Part shown: positions 16,319-24,545 of the stretch, piece after piece | Layout of the letters: each line of letters opens with the position of its first letter | Numbering within the stretch: the stretch's first letter is position 1 | From: an uncultured Agathobaculum sp. | GTDB taxonomy: Bacteria > Bacillota > Clostridia > Oscillospirales > Butyricicoccaceae | Assembly (NCBI GenBank): GCA_934504345.1 | Contig: CAKSVR010000029.1 | Span: 1 to 29,205 of the forward strand | Direction: 5' to 3' | DNA length: 29,205 bases | The notes under the pieces: model-generated | The model's input: the letters and a program-made list of their open reading frames with translations, nothing else | Told to the model about the DNA's origin: nothing | Database searches by the model: none | Made by a program: the position numbers and the translations under genes

Positions 16319-17164
16319 ATGTTAAAACGTATCATTTCCTGTATTTTGAGCACCATTATCGTGCTGGGCGCTACCATCGCCTACGACCGCACACCGGCCT
16401 GCCGCATCGCCGTGATGGAGCAGATACCGGCTCAGCTGGGCGCAGTGCTGCCGCGCGCGGCCGCCTATGAGCTGGAGCTGACCGTCGAGGAGCAGAGCCG
16501 CACCTACACCGTGAACTGCTTCGACAAGGATGGCGGGAAGTTCCGCTCGTACTCCATGCTGACCACCGAGGGCTCGGACGAGCCCCTGCACTACACCCGC
16601 ACGGACTACACCTACGACGAGAACGGCAACTGCACGGATGCGCTCACCATCGACCAGAGCAATAACTCCACGCTGGACTACCGCCGCAGCTATGATGATA
16701 AAAACCGTGTTCTGCGCTCGGAAAACTACGAAAACGATGAGCTTATCGCAGTTTCCGAGTCCGAATACACCGAGGTGACGAACGGCCAGTCCTCGGCCGT
16801 CACCACCGTGTACGACGGCAGCGATAACGAGCAGTATGTCATCCGCACCGGCATGAATACCAACGGCGATATTCTGTCCTCCCGCCTGTATGAGGGCGAG
16901 GATGTCACCGCCTCGACGGATAACCGCTACGACAGTCAGGGCCGCCTCGTGCAGACTGTCCAGTACGGCGCGGACCAGCTCACCTATGAAACGCTCACCG
17001 TCTACTCGCTCGACGGCCTGACCCAGACCAGCCGCTCCACCTGCGAGGGCGCGACCTACGCCACCGAGCAGCGCACCTTTGACGAGAACGGCCAGCTGCT
17101 CCAGATCGTCCAGAAGGACGGAGAGGGCTATACCATTACCATCACCTATACACGCTTTCAGTAA
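16319..17164 (+). CDS. Secreted or membrane-anchored YD-repeat-like protein
   Basis: A 281-residue protein with an N-terminal hydrophobic segment (IISCILSTIIVLGATIAY) that is a signal peptide or anchor. The rest is built from irregular repeats of the YD/RHS type, for example YTYDENGNCTDAL, YDDKNRVLRSENYEND, YDSQGRLVQTVQY and FDENGQLLQIVQK. Such repeats form beta-strand wraps in RHS-like proteins, but this one is short and has no toxin tip or core region. It follows phosphoglucomutase past a terminator. The ribosome site before ATG is weak (GGGGAA). Function is unknown; an extracellular structural or carbohydrate-contacting role is possible. Confidence 0.8.
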   Translation: MLKRIISCILSTIIVLGATIAYDRTPACRIAVMEQIPAQLGAVLPRAAAYELELTVEEQSRTYTVNCFDKDGGKFRSYSMLTTEGSDEPLHYTRTDYTYDENGNCTDALTIDQSNNSTLDYRRSYDDKNRVLRSENYENDELIAVSESEYTEVTNGQSSAVTTVYDGSDNEQYVIRTGMNTNGDILSSRLYEGEDVTASTDNRYDSQGRLVQTVQYGADQLTYETLTVYSLDGLTQTSRSTCEGATYATEQRTFDENGQLLQIVQKDGEGYTITITYTRFQ

Positions 17165-17168
17165 CGGA

Positions 17169-17193
17169 AAACCACCCTTTCGGGTGGTTTTTG
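17169..17193 (+). terminator. Terminator after the YD-repeat-like gene
   Basis: Stem AAACCACCC with GGGTGGTTT, loop TTTC, then T-rich sequence. Confidence 0.88.
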
Positions 17194-17212
17194 TTTGCTG
17201 TCACGGGCTGTA

Positions 17213-17445
17213 AATGGAGAATTATATGCAGAGTGGAGATTGGAGATTGGAGAGTGAAGAGAACGTAAGATTTTACGTTTATTCCATCCCGCGGGAGGCC
17301 ATCCGGCTACCCAGCCGAACGATTTGGGCGGTCGCAGTCACGCCGCCCTTGCACCCGTTCAACCGTCAGACCGCAAAACCCATACAATCTGCCGTATAAG
17401 GCCGCATCCATGCGGAAAACATAGACCGATACCCGTTCTCTTTTT
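17213..17445 (+). repeat. Interspersed composite repeat, copy B
   Basis: Shares long blocks with copy A, read in the opposite direction: purine-rich GATTGGAGAGTGAAGAG, GGGAGGCCATCCGGC, CCAGCCGAACGATTTG, CGCAAAACCC, then GCGGAAAAC and CCGATACCCGTTC. Short reading frames across it are not gene-like. It fills the gap between the YD-repeat-like gene and the trk promoter. Confidence 0.8.
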
Positions 17446-17582
17446 CGAGGCGGTCCCGAACTGGAATAGGAACGGCTGCTGCCAAACAGGCATCCCGTAC
17501 ACCATTTTACGGAAATTTTCCCGCAGAAACCGACAGAATCCGTATCTCTCTGCTAAAATACTGCAAATTCCTGCGGCACATA

Positions 17583-17611
17583 TTGCTTTTTGCTTGTTAA
17601 AAGGCTATAAT
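17583..17611 (+). promoter_or_regulatory. Promoter of the trkA-trkH operon
   Basis: TTGCTT (17583-17588), 17 bp, consensus TATAAT (17606-17611). Confidence 0.7.
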
Positions 17612-17675
17612 CGCTATGTATCTCCATAGCCGAGGGGCTCTGGAGAACATGAGAGAAATAGATCGGAGGTACGCC

Positions 17676-19046
17676 ATGCGTATCATTATTGTAGGCTGCG
17701 GCAAGGTAGGCTCGGAACTGGCCGGCCAGCTCAGCGCAGCAGGACACGACCTGACCCTGGTCGATCTGTCCGAACGCCGGCTGAACGAGCTTTCCAATAT
17801 GTATGACCTTGCTACGGTAAGAGGCAGCGGCACCAGCTATCACGTTCTGCGCGATGCCGGTGTGCAGGATACCGACCTGCTCATCGCCGTTACCACCCAT
17901 GACGAGATCAATCTGCTTTCCTGTCTGATCGCCCGCAAGGCATCCGGCTGTCATGCCATTGCCCGCGTGCGCGACCCGGAATATGTGTCCGACCTCGGCT
18001 TTATCCGCGATGAACTCGGCATTTCCATGGTCATCAACCCGGAATTGTCCACCGCGCGCGTCGTTTCGCGCCTGATCCGCTTCCCGTCCGCCATCAGCGT
18101 CAGCACGTTCGCGCGCGGACGTATCGAGCTGCTCGATCTGAAGATCCCGCACGAGTCCCGCCTGGACGGCATGGCGGTGTGCGAGGTCAATCCGCTGCTC
18201 CGCACGGATGTGCTGCTGTGCATGGTCCGCCGCGATGGCCAGACCTATATCCCAAAGGGCGACTTCATCCTGCACGAGAACGACAACATCACGGTCATCA
18301 TCCCGCGCCGCGAGCAGAACGAGTTCTTCGAGAAGATCGGCCTGCCGGTCAAGCGCATTTCCTCCGCGATGCTGGTCGGCGGCGGCAAGATCTCGTATTT
18401 CCTCGCGAAGATACTGCTCGATTCCGGCATTGCGGTCAAGATCATCGAAAACAATCTGGAGCGCTGTGAGGCGCTGTCCGAAATGCTCCCGAACGCGACC
18501 ATCATCTACGGCGACGGCACTGACCGCGACCTGCTCGACGAGGAGGGTCTGGCAACCTGTGAGGCGTTCGCCTCGCTCACCGGCATGGACGAGGAGAACA
18601 TCCTGCTGTCGCTGCACGCCGGCCGTCACTCCCGCGCGAAGCTGTTCACCAAGGTCAACCGCGTGAATTTTGAGGAAGTCATCGCCAGTATGCCGATCGG
18701 CAAGGTCATCCGACCCAAACAGACGACCGCCGAGCTCATCAGCCAGTACACCCGCGCGATGCAGAACTCGATGGGCTCCAATGTGGAAACCCTGCACCAG
18801 CTGGGCGGCGCAGAGGCGCTCGAGTTCCGCGTAGCGGCGCACCACCTCACTAACGTACCGCTTCAGGATATGCCCATCCGCCCGGATGTGCTGCTGTGCT
18901 GCATCAACCGCAAGGGCAAGCGCATCATCCCGCGCGGCCACGATGTGCTCCACGCGGGCGACACCGTCATCGTCGTTTCCACGTTTGAGGGCATGAACGA
19001 TCTTCAGGACATCTTCCTGCCGACAAACGGAGGGTCGAACGAATGA
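17676..19046 (+). CDS. trkA: TrkA, regulatory NAD-binding subunit of Trk potassium uptake
   Basis: A 456-residue cytoplasmic ring protein that gates the TrkH channel according to bound nucleotide. It is a tandem of two RCK modules. The first opens with the Rossmann loop GCGKVG (residues 7-12) and a following acidic residue in LVDLSERRL. The second opens with VGGGKISYFLAK and IIENNLERC. RCK-C domains follow each half, the last ending with a GDTVIVVSTFEG strand. I start at ATG 17676, right after CGGAGG, because MRIIIVGCG is the canonical N terminus. An earlier in-frame ATG at 17616 would add 20 unsupported residues. Its stop overlaps the trkH start by ATGA, so the two are translationally coupled. 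Confidence 0.96.
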   Translation: MRIIIVGCGKVGSELAGQLSAAGHDLTLVDLSERRLNELSNMYDLATVRGSGTSYHVLRDAGVQDTDLLIAVTTHDEINLLSCLIARKASGCHAIARVRDPEYVSDLGFIRDELGISMVINPELSTARVVSRLIRFPSAISVSTFARGRIELLDLKIPHESRLDGMAVCEVNPLLRTDVLLCMVRRDGQTYIPKGDFILHENDNITVIIPRREQNEFFEKIGLPVKRISSAMLVGGGKISYFLAKILLDSGIAVKIIENNLERCEALSEMLPNATIIYGDGTDRDLLDEEGLATCEAFASLTGMDEENILLSLHAGRHSRAKLFTKVNRVNFEEVIASMPIGKVIRPKQTTAELISQYTRAMQNSMGSNVETLHQLGGAEALEFRVAAHHLTNVPLQDMPIRPDVLLCCINRKGKRIIPRGHDVLHAGDTVIVVSTFEGMNDLQDIFLPTNGGSNE

Positions 19047-20488
19047 ATTTTGCCATCGTTCGCTATCTGATCGGCTGGCTGATGGGCATTGAATCGCTGT
19101 TCCTGCTGCTGCCCGCGTTCACGGCGGCCATCTACCGCGAGCCCGAGCTGCCCGCCTATATCGCCACCGCGCTCATCTGTCTGACCGGCGCGGGCATTCT
19201 GTGCGAGAACAAGCCGAAAAACACCCGTTTTTACGCCCGCGAGGGCTTTGTAGCCGTTGCGCTCTGCTGGCTGGTGCTGACTGTGACCGGCGCGCTGCCG
19301 TTCATCCTCAGCCGCGAGATACCGTTCGCCGTGGATGCGCTGTTCGAGGCCGCCTCCGGCTTCACCACCACCGGCGCGACCATCCTCGGCGATGTCGAGG
19401 CGCTTTCACACGCCTCCATGCTGTGGCGCTGCCTGACGCACTGGGTCGGCGGCATGGGCATTCTTGTGTTCATGCTCATCGTGCTCCCGCTCGCGGGCGG
19501 CCAGACCATCTACCTCATGCGCGCAGAGAGCCCCGGCCCGTCGGTTTCCAAAATGTCGCCGCATATGCGCGACACCGCGCTCATCCTGTATGCCATCTAC
19601 TTCGGTCTGACCGTGCTGCAGATCATCCTGCTGCTGTGCGGCGGTATGCCGATGTTTGACTCCATCTGTGTGGCGCTCGGCACGGCAGGCACCGGCGGTT
19701 TCGGCAACTGGAACGACTCTATCGCGCATTACAACAGCGCCTACCTGCAAAACGTCATTTCGGTGTTTATGATACTGTTCGGTATCAATTTCAGCGCGTA
19801 TTTCCTTATTTTGACCCGAAAATTCAAGCAGGTGTTCCAAATCGAGGAGGTGCGCGTGTACCTCGGCGTGATCGCGGTGTTCACCACGCTCATCGCATTC
19901 AACGTGCGCGACTACTTCGGTTCGCTCGGTGAGAGCTTCCACCACGCGCTGTTTCAGGTGGCCTCCATCATCACGACCACCGGTTTTTCGACCGTGGACT
20001 TCAACCAGTGGCCCGCATTCAGCAAAACCCTTATCGTGCTGCTGATGTTCATTGGCGCGTGCGCGGGCTCGACCGGCGGCGGCATGAAGTGCTCGCGCAT
20101 TCTGCTGCTGTTCAAGAGCGTGAAAAAGGAAATGATGTCGCTCATCCATCCGCGGCTGGTGCGCGTCCACAAGATGGACGGTCAGAAAGTCCAGCACGAG
20201 GTCATGCGCTCGGTCAACGCCTTTCTGGTGGCGTATCTGATCGTGATGGCGGTGTCCATCCTCATCGTCAGCATCAACTGCGACGATGTGGTCACGAATT
20301 TCACCTCGGTCGTCACCTGCATCAACAACGTCGGACCCGGCCTGAATCTGGTCGGCCCGGCTTCCAACTTCGGCGCACTGCATCCGCTGAGCAAAGTCGT
20401 GCTCATTTTCGATATGCTGGCGGGCCGACTGGAGCTGTTCCCCATGCTCCTGCTGTTCGCGCCGGAAACGTGGAGAAAAAACCGCTGA
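19043..20488 (+). CDS. trkH: TrkH, potassium-translocating channel subunit
   Basis: A 481-residue integral membrane protein of the SKT family, moving K+ across the cytoplasmic membrane with TrkA. Four pseudo-repeats of membrane helix, pore loop, membrane helix are visible through their selectivity-filter loops: SGFTTTGAT, GTAGTGGFG, ITTTGFST and CINNVGPGL. The characteristic charged intracellular loop (RKFKQVFQIEEVRVY) and the CAGSTGGGMK segment are also present. It overlaps trkA by four bases, and both share the promoter at 17583. Length and motifs are complete. Confidence 0.96.
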   Translation: MNFAIVRYLIGWLMGIESLFLLLPAFTAAIYREPELPAYIATALICLTGAGILCENKPKNTRFYAREGFVAVALCWLVLTVTGALPFILSREIPFAVDALFEAASGFTTTGATILGDVEALSHASMLWRCLTHWVGGMGILVFMLIVLPLAGGQTIYLMRAESPGPSVSKMSPHMRDTALILYAIYFGLTVLQIILLLCGGMPMFDSICVALGTAGTGGFGNWNDSIAHYNSAYLQNVISVFMILFGINFSAYFLILTRKFKQVFQIEEVRVYLGVIAVFTTLIAFNVRDYFGSLGESFHHALFQVASIITTTGFSTVDFNQWPAFSKTLIVLLMFIGACAGSTGGGMKCSRILLLFKSVKKEMMSLIHPRLVRVHKMDGQKVQHEVMRSVNAFLVAYLIVMAVSILIVSINCDDVVTNFTSVVTCINNVGPGLNLVGPASNFGALHPLSKVVLIFDMLAGRLELFPMLLLFAPETWRKNR

Positions 20489-20506
20489 TTTACGCAAATA
20501 CAGCAA

Positions 20507-20545
20507 AAAAACGGACAAACCCGAGGGTTTGTCCGTTTTATTTTT
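20507..20545. terminator. Bidirectional terminator between trkH and the Cys-rich gene
   Basis: Stem ACGGACAAACC with GGTTTGTCCGT, A run before and T run after. The minus-strand gene stop lies at its edge. Confidence 0.9.
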
Positions 20546-20886
20546 CACTTTTCGCAGTCGGAACAGCCCGAGCAGTCCGCGCACGCGGCCGCCTTGCGGT
20601 CCTCATATGCACGCAGCGAACCCTCCGTTATATGGCTGAGAGCGGCCAGCCGCTCGTTTACCATATCCCACAGGCACATCGGCAGATGGTCGCGGTGGCC
20701 GCGGTGAATGGTGACACACTCAAAGCAGTTGCCGTGATGGCGGCACGCCTCCTTGCACGGGCAGTGGTCGCCGGATTCGCGCACCTGCTGCAGAAATTCC
20801 AGCTTGATCTTGAGCGCTTCCTCCTTTTTGCCCTCACGGTCGAGGTCGTTTTGCAGGATGGCCAGCTCATTTCCGTCTATTTTCAT
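20545..20886 (-). CDS. Small cysteine-rich protein, possible metal or Fe-S binder
   Basis: A 113-residue soluble protein. A helical N-terminal third (about 1-38) is followed by a cysteine/histidine cluster C42, C44, C48, C54, C57, C71 in HCPCKEACRHHGNCFECV and LPMC. The C-terminal tail CADCSGCSDCEK has C102, C105, C108 and C111 spaced CxxCxxCxxC. I remember similar CPC/HGNC/LPxC proteins as uncharacterised in clostridia. The start at 20886 follows GAGGAGTGAT. An upstream in-frame start at 20946 is rejected, because it would lie inside the promoter. Metal or Fe-S binding is inferred only from the cysteine pattern. Confidence 0.85.
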   Translation of the reverse strand: MKIDGNELAILQNDLDREGKKEEALKIKLEFLQQVRESGDHCPCKEACRHHGNCFECVTIHRGHRDHLPMCLWDMVNERLAALSHITEGSLRAYEDRKAAACADCSGCSDCEK

Positions 20887-20916
20887 AAGTATCACTCCTC
20901 TGTATCTTGCAGTTTT

Positions 20917-20946
20917 ATCATAGCAGAGCTTTTGCGGTTTCGTCAA
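20917..20946 (-). promoter_or_regulatory. Promoter of the Cys-rich gene
   Basis: Minus strand TTGACG (20946-20941), 18 bp, TATGAT (20922-20917). Confidence 0.72.
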
Positions 20947-20989
20947 AGCAACTCCGTGCGAAACCGTATTTTTGTTCAGTGATACAAAT

Positions 20990-21577
20990 TTTTCATGCCG
21001 GTTTTATGCATATTTCCATTTCTGTTCCGGGCATAGCAAAGCCCTCATTCACAGACACATGAATGAGGGCTGTTACTTCCAAATCTCCATAGATCCTCTT
21101 TTCCCGGCAGAATATTTCCCGCCGCATTTGGATTGGTATTCGGTTGTGTTCTCGGCATCTTTCGATCTTACGTTCGCGGAAGCCGCCCGGCTAAGGTTTG
21201 TATGTACAAACAACATATCCGTTTGGTTGCCTTTCCTACACTCGGGAACTCTATTTCCAGTGGGTGATGCGTCACTGCTCGGCGGAAGATGTTGATGCAG
21301 CCCGCCCGTTTTCCGGAGCTGTTTCGGCCTTTGATATAATCTCATTCCGAACCGGTATGCTGTATATACTCATCAGTATGCCCATCGGCTGGTACAGCAT
21401 CATGGCAGGTATCGCAGATACTTCAGTCTGGTCGCCGGCGCATCGATATAGATCGTTCTGTCATGTATGAACCTTACTGTCCTGCTGCCTCGATCCGCTG
21501 ATCCAACATTGTTGCTTATCACGGACGAATAAAATAACGAGGATAGCTTCCCCAAAGTTGCCGTTTGTTACCTTGCT
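20990..21577. other. Decayed region without an intact gene
   Basis: No frame here looks coding on either strand. A 12-bp hairpin (AGCCCTCATTCA at 21040-21051, TGAATGAGGGCT at 21060-21071) could terminate minus-strand transcripts from the frameshifted mini-gene. Short minus-strand open pieces exist (for example about 21290-21420), but none has a recognisable domain or ribosome site. Base composition differs from the neighbouring genes, which fits an old insertion in decay. Confidence 0.45.
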
Positions 21578-21717
21578 TTAGAAGCCGATCGCGCTTTTCA
21601 GGCGGTTCAAATTATGGAATTGGAACTCGCTCATTTTTATAGCTATCACCTTGATCGTTTCGGTCACAGCGCCGCGGCGAGTCCCGCGAACTGGTAAGAT
21701 GCCTCTTCTGATACCAT
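21578..21717 (-). pseudogene. Frameshifted mini-gene (about 45 codons)
   Basis: On the minus strand an ATG preceded by a good AGAGGTGA site starts VSEEASYQFAGLAAAL and then meets a stop. If an apparent two-base TG duplication (near 21664-21667) is removed, the frame continues through TETIKVIAIKMSEFQ and ends KSAIGF. The total span, 140 bases, is exactly two more than 46 codons. A promoter (TTGACG, 17 bp, TATTAT) lies upstream. I do not recognise the family. It may be the remains of a small element-borne gene. Confidence 0.5.
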
Positions 21718-21849
21718 TGGACTCACCTCTTTCTTGGGTATCAATGGATTTGACATCCTGTTTTCAGAATCGATAGAGGTTAGCGCCGTTGGAGTAAAAC
21801 CCCTGTTTTACTTTGTTTTGGTGTTTGCCTTTATCTTTTCTGTGTCATT

Positions 21850-21878
21850 ATAATATCATCAATATTGCACAACGTCAA
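21850..21878 (-). promoter_or_regulatory. Minus-strand promoter of the frameshifted mini-gene
   Basis: TTGACG (21878-21873), 17 bp, TATTAT (21855-21850). The same patch also reads as a plus-strand promoter (TTGCCT at 21825, TATAAT at 21849, 18 bp apart), which could drive the alcohol dehydrogenase. A hairpin (AGTAAAAC at 21793-21800 with GTTTTACT at 21805-21812) sits in the minus-strand leader. Confidence 0.5.
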
Positions 21879-22047
21879 GCGTTTTTACGCAGATTTTTAC
21901 GAGCATACTGCACAACAAAAAGCTGACTATTTCGGTAATTTCACTCTTTCCCGCGCGGCGCAGATTTGGTATAATAATAATACCGGGCGTTTTCCCGGCA
22001 TATTTTTTCGCATAGCCAATACGAGTGCCGCCCTGTTTCCGCGGCAG

Positions 22048-22156
22048 CCGTTTTCCGCATTGCTGCGGCGCGGTCGCGCCAGATTGCATGGGTTTTGCAT
22101 TGGAAAGAACGTAAACCGTTATCTCCACTCTGCACTCTCCAATCTTCACTCTGAAC
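22048..22156 (-). repeat. Interspersed composite repeat, copy C (internally deleted)
   Basis: Minus-strand reading gives GAGTGAAGATTGGAGAGTG, then jumps to a GCAAAACCCATGCAATCTG segment, then CGCGACCGCGCCGCAGCA and GCGGAAAACGG. It shares its ends with copies A and B but lacks about 100 bases of the middle. It lies directly upstream of the alcohol dehydrogenase. Confidence 0.75.
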
Positions 22157-22194
22157 GCAAATTACTAATTAAATGAACAAGGGGATGTCTTTTT

Positions 22195-23337
22195 ATGGGA
22201 ACCTTTAGCTTTTATATGCCCACCCGCCTCTACTTCGGCGCCGGTTCGGTAAAGCGCCTTGCCAAGGCGCGCCTGCCGCAGGGCACGGGCCTGATCATCA
22301 CCGGCGGCACCTCTACCACCAAGCTGGGCTACGTTGCCAAGGTGGCAGATGCGCTGGCAGAGGCCGGTCATCCGACTGTTGTTTACAGCAAAGTACAGCC
22401 CAACCCGACCATCGAGGGCGTGCGCGAGTGCGCGGCGCTCTGCCGTGAGCAGAACATTGCGTTCGTTGTCGGTCTGGGCGGCGGCTCTTCCATCGACACG
22501 GCCAAGGCCGTTGCCATCATGGCGACCAACGACGGCGACTGGTGGGACTACATCCACGGCGGCACGGGCGGCGGCAAGCGCATCGCCAACGCCGGACTGC
22601 CCATCGTTGCCATCCCGACCACGGCGGGCACGGGCACCGAGGCCGACCCGTTCACCGTTATCACCAACGGCGAGGAGAAGATCGGCGGCGGCGGTGAAAA
22701 GTGTTTCCCGACCATTTCCATCGTCGATCCCGACTTTATGATGACCGTTCCGCCGCATCTGACGGCATATCAGGGCTTTGATGCGTTCTTCCATGCCGCT
22801 GAGGGCTATCTCGCAAAAATCGCAAGCCCGATGAGCGATATGTTCGCGCTTCAGGCCATCGAGCTCATCGGCAAGTCGCTGGCGGCGGCCGTCAAGGACG
22901 GCGGCAACGCCGAAGCCCGCGCCGATGTCGCACTGGCGAACACACTGGCAGGCTTTGTCGAAACGCTGTCGAGCTGCACCGGCGAACACGCCATCGAGCA
23001 CGCGCTGAGCGCATTCCATCCCAAGCTGCCGCACGGCGCGGGACTGATCACGATCTCCAAGGCGTACTGGAGCCGCTTCAAGGACACCTCCGCCGACCGT
23101 TTGCAGGCCATTGCACACGCACTTGGACGTGCGGACGGCGATTTTCTCGCGGCGCTCGATGAGATGCAGAAAGCCTGCGGCGTGGACAAGCTGCGCCTTG
23201 CCGACTACGGCGTAAAGCCCGAGGATGCTGGAAAGATTGCGGACAACGCCGCGAGCACTATGGGCGCGCTGTTCCGTGTCGATCCGCGCACGCTCTCCCG
23301 CGAGGAAATTATGGACATCGTTACCGAGAGCATCTGA
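22195..23337 (+). CDS. Iron-containing alcohol dehydrogenase
   Basis: A 380-residue group III (Fe-dependent) alcohol dehydrogenase, cytoplasmic, reducing an aldehyde or oxidising an alcohol with NAD(P)(H). The N-terminal Rossmann-like domain has the family loop GGGSSIDTAK (95-104) and PTTAGTGTEAD (141-151). The C-terminal all-helical domain carries the predicted metal ligands D196, H200 (FDAFFHAAE), H265 and H280 (EHAIEH and LPHG). The ribosome site is AGGGG before ATG. No partner gene is adjacent. Substrate could be butanol, ethanol or propanediol type; the sequence does not decide. Confidence 0.93.
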   Translation: MGTFSFYMPTRLYFGAGSVKRLAKARLPQGTGLIITGGTSTTKLGYVAKVADALAEAGHPTVVYSKVQPNPTIEGVRECAALCREQNIAFVVGLGGGSSIDTAKAVAIMATNDGDWWDYIHGGTGGGKRIANAGLPIVAIPTTAGTGTEADPFTVITNGEEKIGGGGEKCFPTISIVDPDFMMTVPPHLTAYQGFDAFFHAAEGYLAKIASPMSDMFALQAIELIGKSLAAAVKDGGNAEARADVALANTLAGFVETLSSCTGEHAIEHALSAFHPKLPHGAGLITISKAYWSRFKDTSADRLQAIAHALGRADGDFLAALDEMQKACGVDKLRLADYGVKPEDAGKIADNAASTMGALFRVDPRTLSREEIMDIVTESI

Positions 23338-23372
23338 TTGATAAATATTGCATTTGCGTTACATCTGTGTTA

Positions 23373-23407
23373 CAACCGGTTGTGTCGCGCATAGGGTGTG
23401 CTATAAT
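23373..23407 (+). promoter_or_regulatory. Promoter and operator of the small SLH gene
   Basis: TTGTGT (23380-23385), 16 bp, consensus TATAAT (23402-23407). A perfect 12-bp palindrome ACAACCGGTTGT (23373-23384) covers the -35 box. Just upstream, two GTTACA hexamers five bases apart form an 11-bp direct repeat of the kind bound by OmpR/PhoB-type regulators. Confidence 0.6.
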
Positions 23408-23440
23408 AAGTGCAGAGTATGAAAATGCTCTGCACTTATT
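23405..23440 (+). promoter_or_regulatory. Stem-loop at the 5' end of the small SLH transcript
   Basis: A 13-bp perfect stem (AATAAGTGCAGAG with CTCTGCACTTATT, 10-base loop) begins inside the -10 box, so the RNA would start in or just after its left arm. A moderately T-rich stretch follows. It may stabilise the 5' end, attenuate transcription, or terminate upstream alcohol dehydrogenase transcripts. Confidence 0.55.
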
Positions 23441-23489
23441 TTGCTTGTTTTGCACTGCGGATTTTGCCGCAGTCTGAGGAGGTATTCCC

Positions 23490-24278
23490 ATGAAATTTCA
23501 GCAGGTAATGGCATTTTTCCTCACCGGCGCAACCGCGCTCTCCATGAGCACCACCGCGCTCGCTGCCGACCTTTCGGATAACGCAGAAACCACCGTATCC
23601 ACCACACAGGCCGCCGATGAGCAGGAAAACCTTTACACTAAGAACGACAAGGACCTGACCGATGCCGAGTTCGAGCAGAAGTACGAGCTGCCGGAGAACG
23701 CATGGTTCACGCCCGCAGTCCGCTATGTGATCGAAAACAAGATCATGTCTCCGGCCGGCCATATCAACGGCACACCGTATTTTCCGTGGTTCAATCCGGC
23801 GGAAAACCGTTACGCTGTTGCCAACGCGATTTATAACAGTACACAGCTCATTGATCCGGAACTGACCGCATCCTATGCGGGCATGGCCATTAAGGAAGCA
23901 CCCGACTACGACCAGATTTATGAATCCGACCGTCCCGGCATGACATTCTGCTTTGAATCCGGCATTATGACCGGCGACAGTCAGCACTATCTGCGTCCTT
24001 ATGACTCCATCAGCCGTCAGGAGTTCGCGGCAGTGCTCCAGCGCTACATCACGCTGCTCGAAAAGGCCGGTAAGATCACGGTTTCGACCGATACGAGCGC
24101 AAATACCGCATTTACCGATGCTGATTCTATCGCAAACTGGGCCAAGGAGGCCGTTGCGTTCTGCCAGACCAACAAGCTGATGAACGGCGACAACCACGGC
24201 GCATTCAACCCCAAGGGTCAGATCAAGTCGATCGAGCTGGCACAGGTGATGTACAACCTGTCGCAGCGCATCCAGTGA
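23490..24278 (+). CDS. Small SLH-domain cell-surface protein
   Basis: A 262-residue exported protein. The signal peptide (KFQQVMAFFLTGATALSM, cut after TALA) is followed by a polar linker and three divergent SLH segments: WFTPAVRYVIENKIM with RYAVANAIYN; CFESGIMTGDSQHYLRP with SRQEFAAVLQRYI; FTDADSIANWAKEAVAF with GAFNPKGQIKSIELAQ. Almost nothing lies outside the SLH region, so it may be a wall-bound adaptor or decoy that occupies SLH binding sites. GAGGAGG precedes ATG by eight bases. It has its own regulated-looking promoter. Confidence 0.88.
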   Translation: MKFQQVMAFFLTGATALSMSTTALAADLSDNAETTVSTTQAADEQENLYTKNDKDLTDAEFEQKYELPENAWFTPAVRYVIENKIMSPAGHINGTPYFPWFNPAENRYAVANAIYNSTQLIDPELTASYAGMAIKEAPDYDQIYESDRPGMTFCFESGIMTGDSQHYLRPYDSISRQEFAAVLQRYITLLEKAGKITVSTDTSANTAFTDADSIANWAKEAVAFCQTNKLMNGDNHGAFNPKGQIKSIELAQVMYNLSQRIQ

Positions 24279-24292
24279 GTTCAGAAATGCAG

Positions 24293-24323
24293 AAAACCAC
24301 CTGTTTTCGGTAAAAACAGGTGG
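24293..24323 (+). terminator. Truncated terminator hairpin after the small SLH gene
   Basis: Stem CCACCTGTTTT with AAAACAGGTGG. The expected T run is absent and CAGGCTG follows instead. An almost identical hairpin that keeps the T run lies at 24546-24582. Confidence 0.65.
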
Positions 24324-24460
24324 CAGGCTGTCGCGAAACCACGGTTTCGCCGACAAGCAGGAACGAACCGTAGGCCGTTCCAAAGTCGTCCGAAAGTTCC
24401 TGTATAGAAACTTTCTCCCTCCAGAAGTATAAAAACCGAGATACACGCTCCCGGTTTTTA
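24324..24460 (+). ncRNA. Candidate structured non-coding RNA or inserted repeat
   Basis: Four consecutive hairpins: TGTCG/CGACA enclosing GAAACC/GGTTTC (24329-24355); GGAACG/CGTTCC (24360-24381); GAAAGTT/AACTTTC (24392-24415); and a terminator-like AAAAACCG/CGGTTTTT (24431-24459). No open frame is credible. The segment sits between two copies of the same terminator hairpin. I cannot tell a small RNA from a palindromic intergenic repeat without other genomes. Confidence 0.4.
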
Positions 24461-24545
24461 TGAATTTGTAAAGCAAATTCTATTTAACGCGCGCTGCCGC
24501 GCAATATGATAAAATTGGTTCAATACCAACTTTTTCGACAAACTG

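Noticed and set aside
17228..17262. Tandem GGAGATT units as a phase-variable simple repeat
   Set aside because: The units are few and imperfect, and they recur as the shared head of the interspersed repeat family rather than inside a gene or promoter.
17616..17676. Upstream start for trkA
   Set aside because: It adds 20 residues before the canonical MRIIIVGCG start and overlaps the leader. The internal ATG has a CGGAGG ribosome site.
17553..20584. Antisense frames across trkA and trkH
   Set aside because: Both lie opposite complete Trk genes with diagnostic Rossmann and pore-loop motifs.
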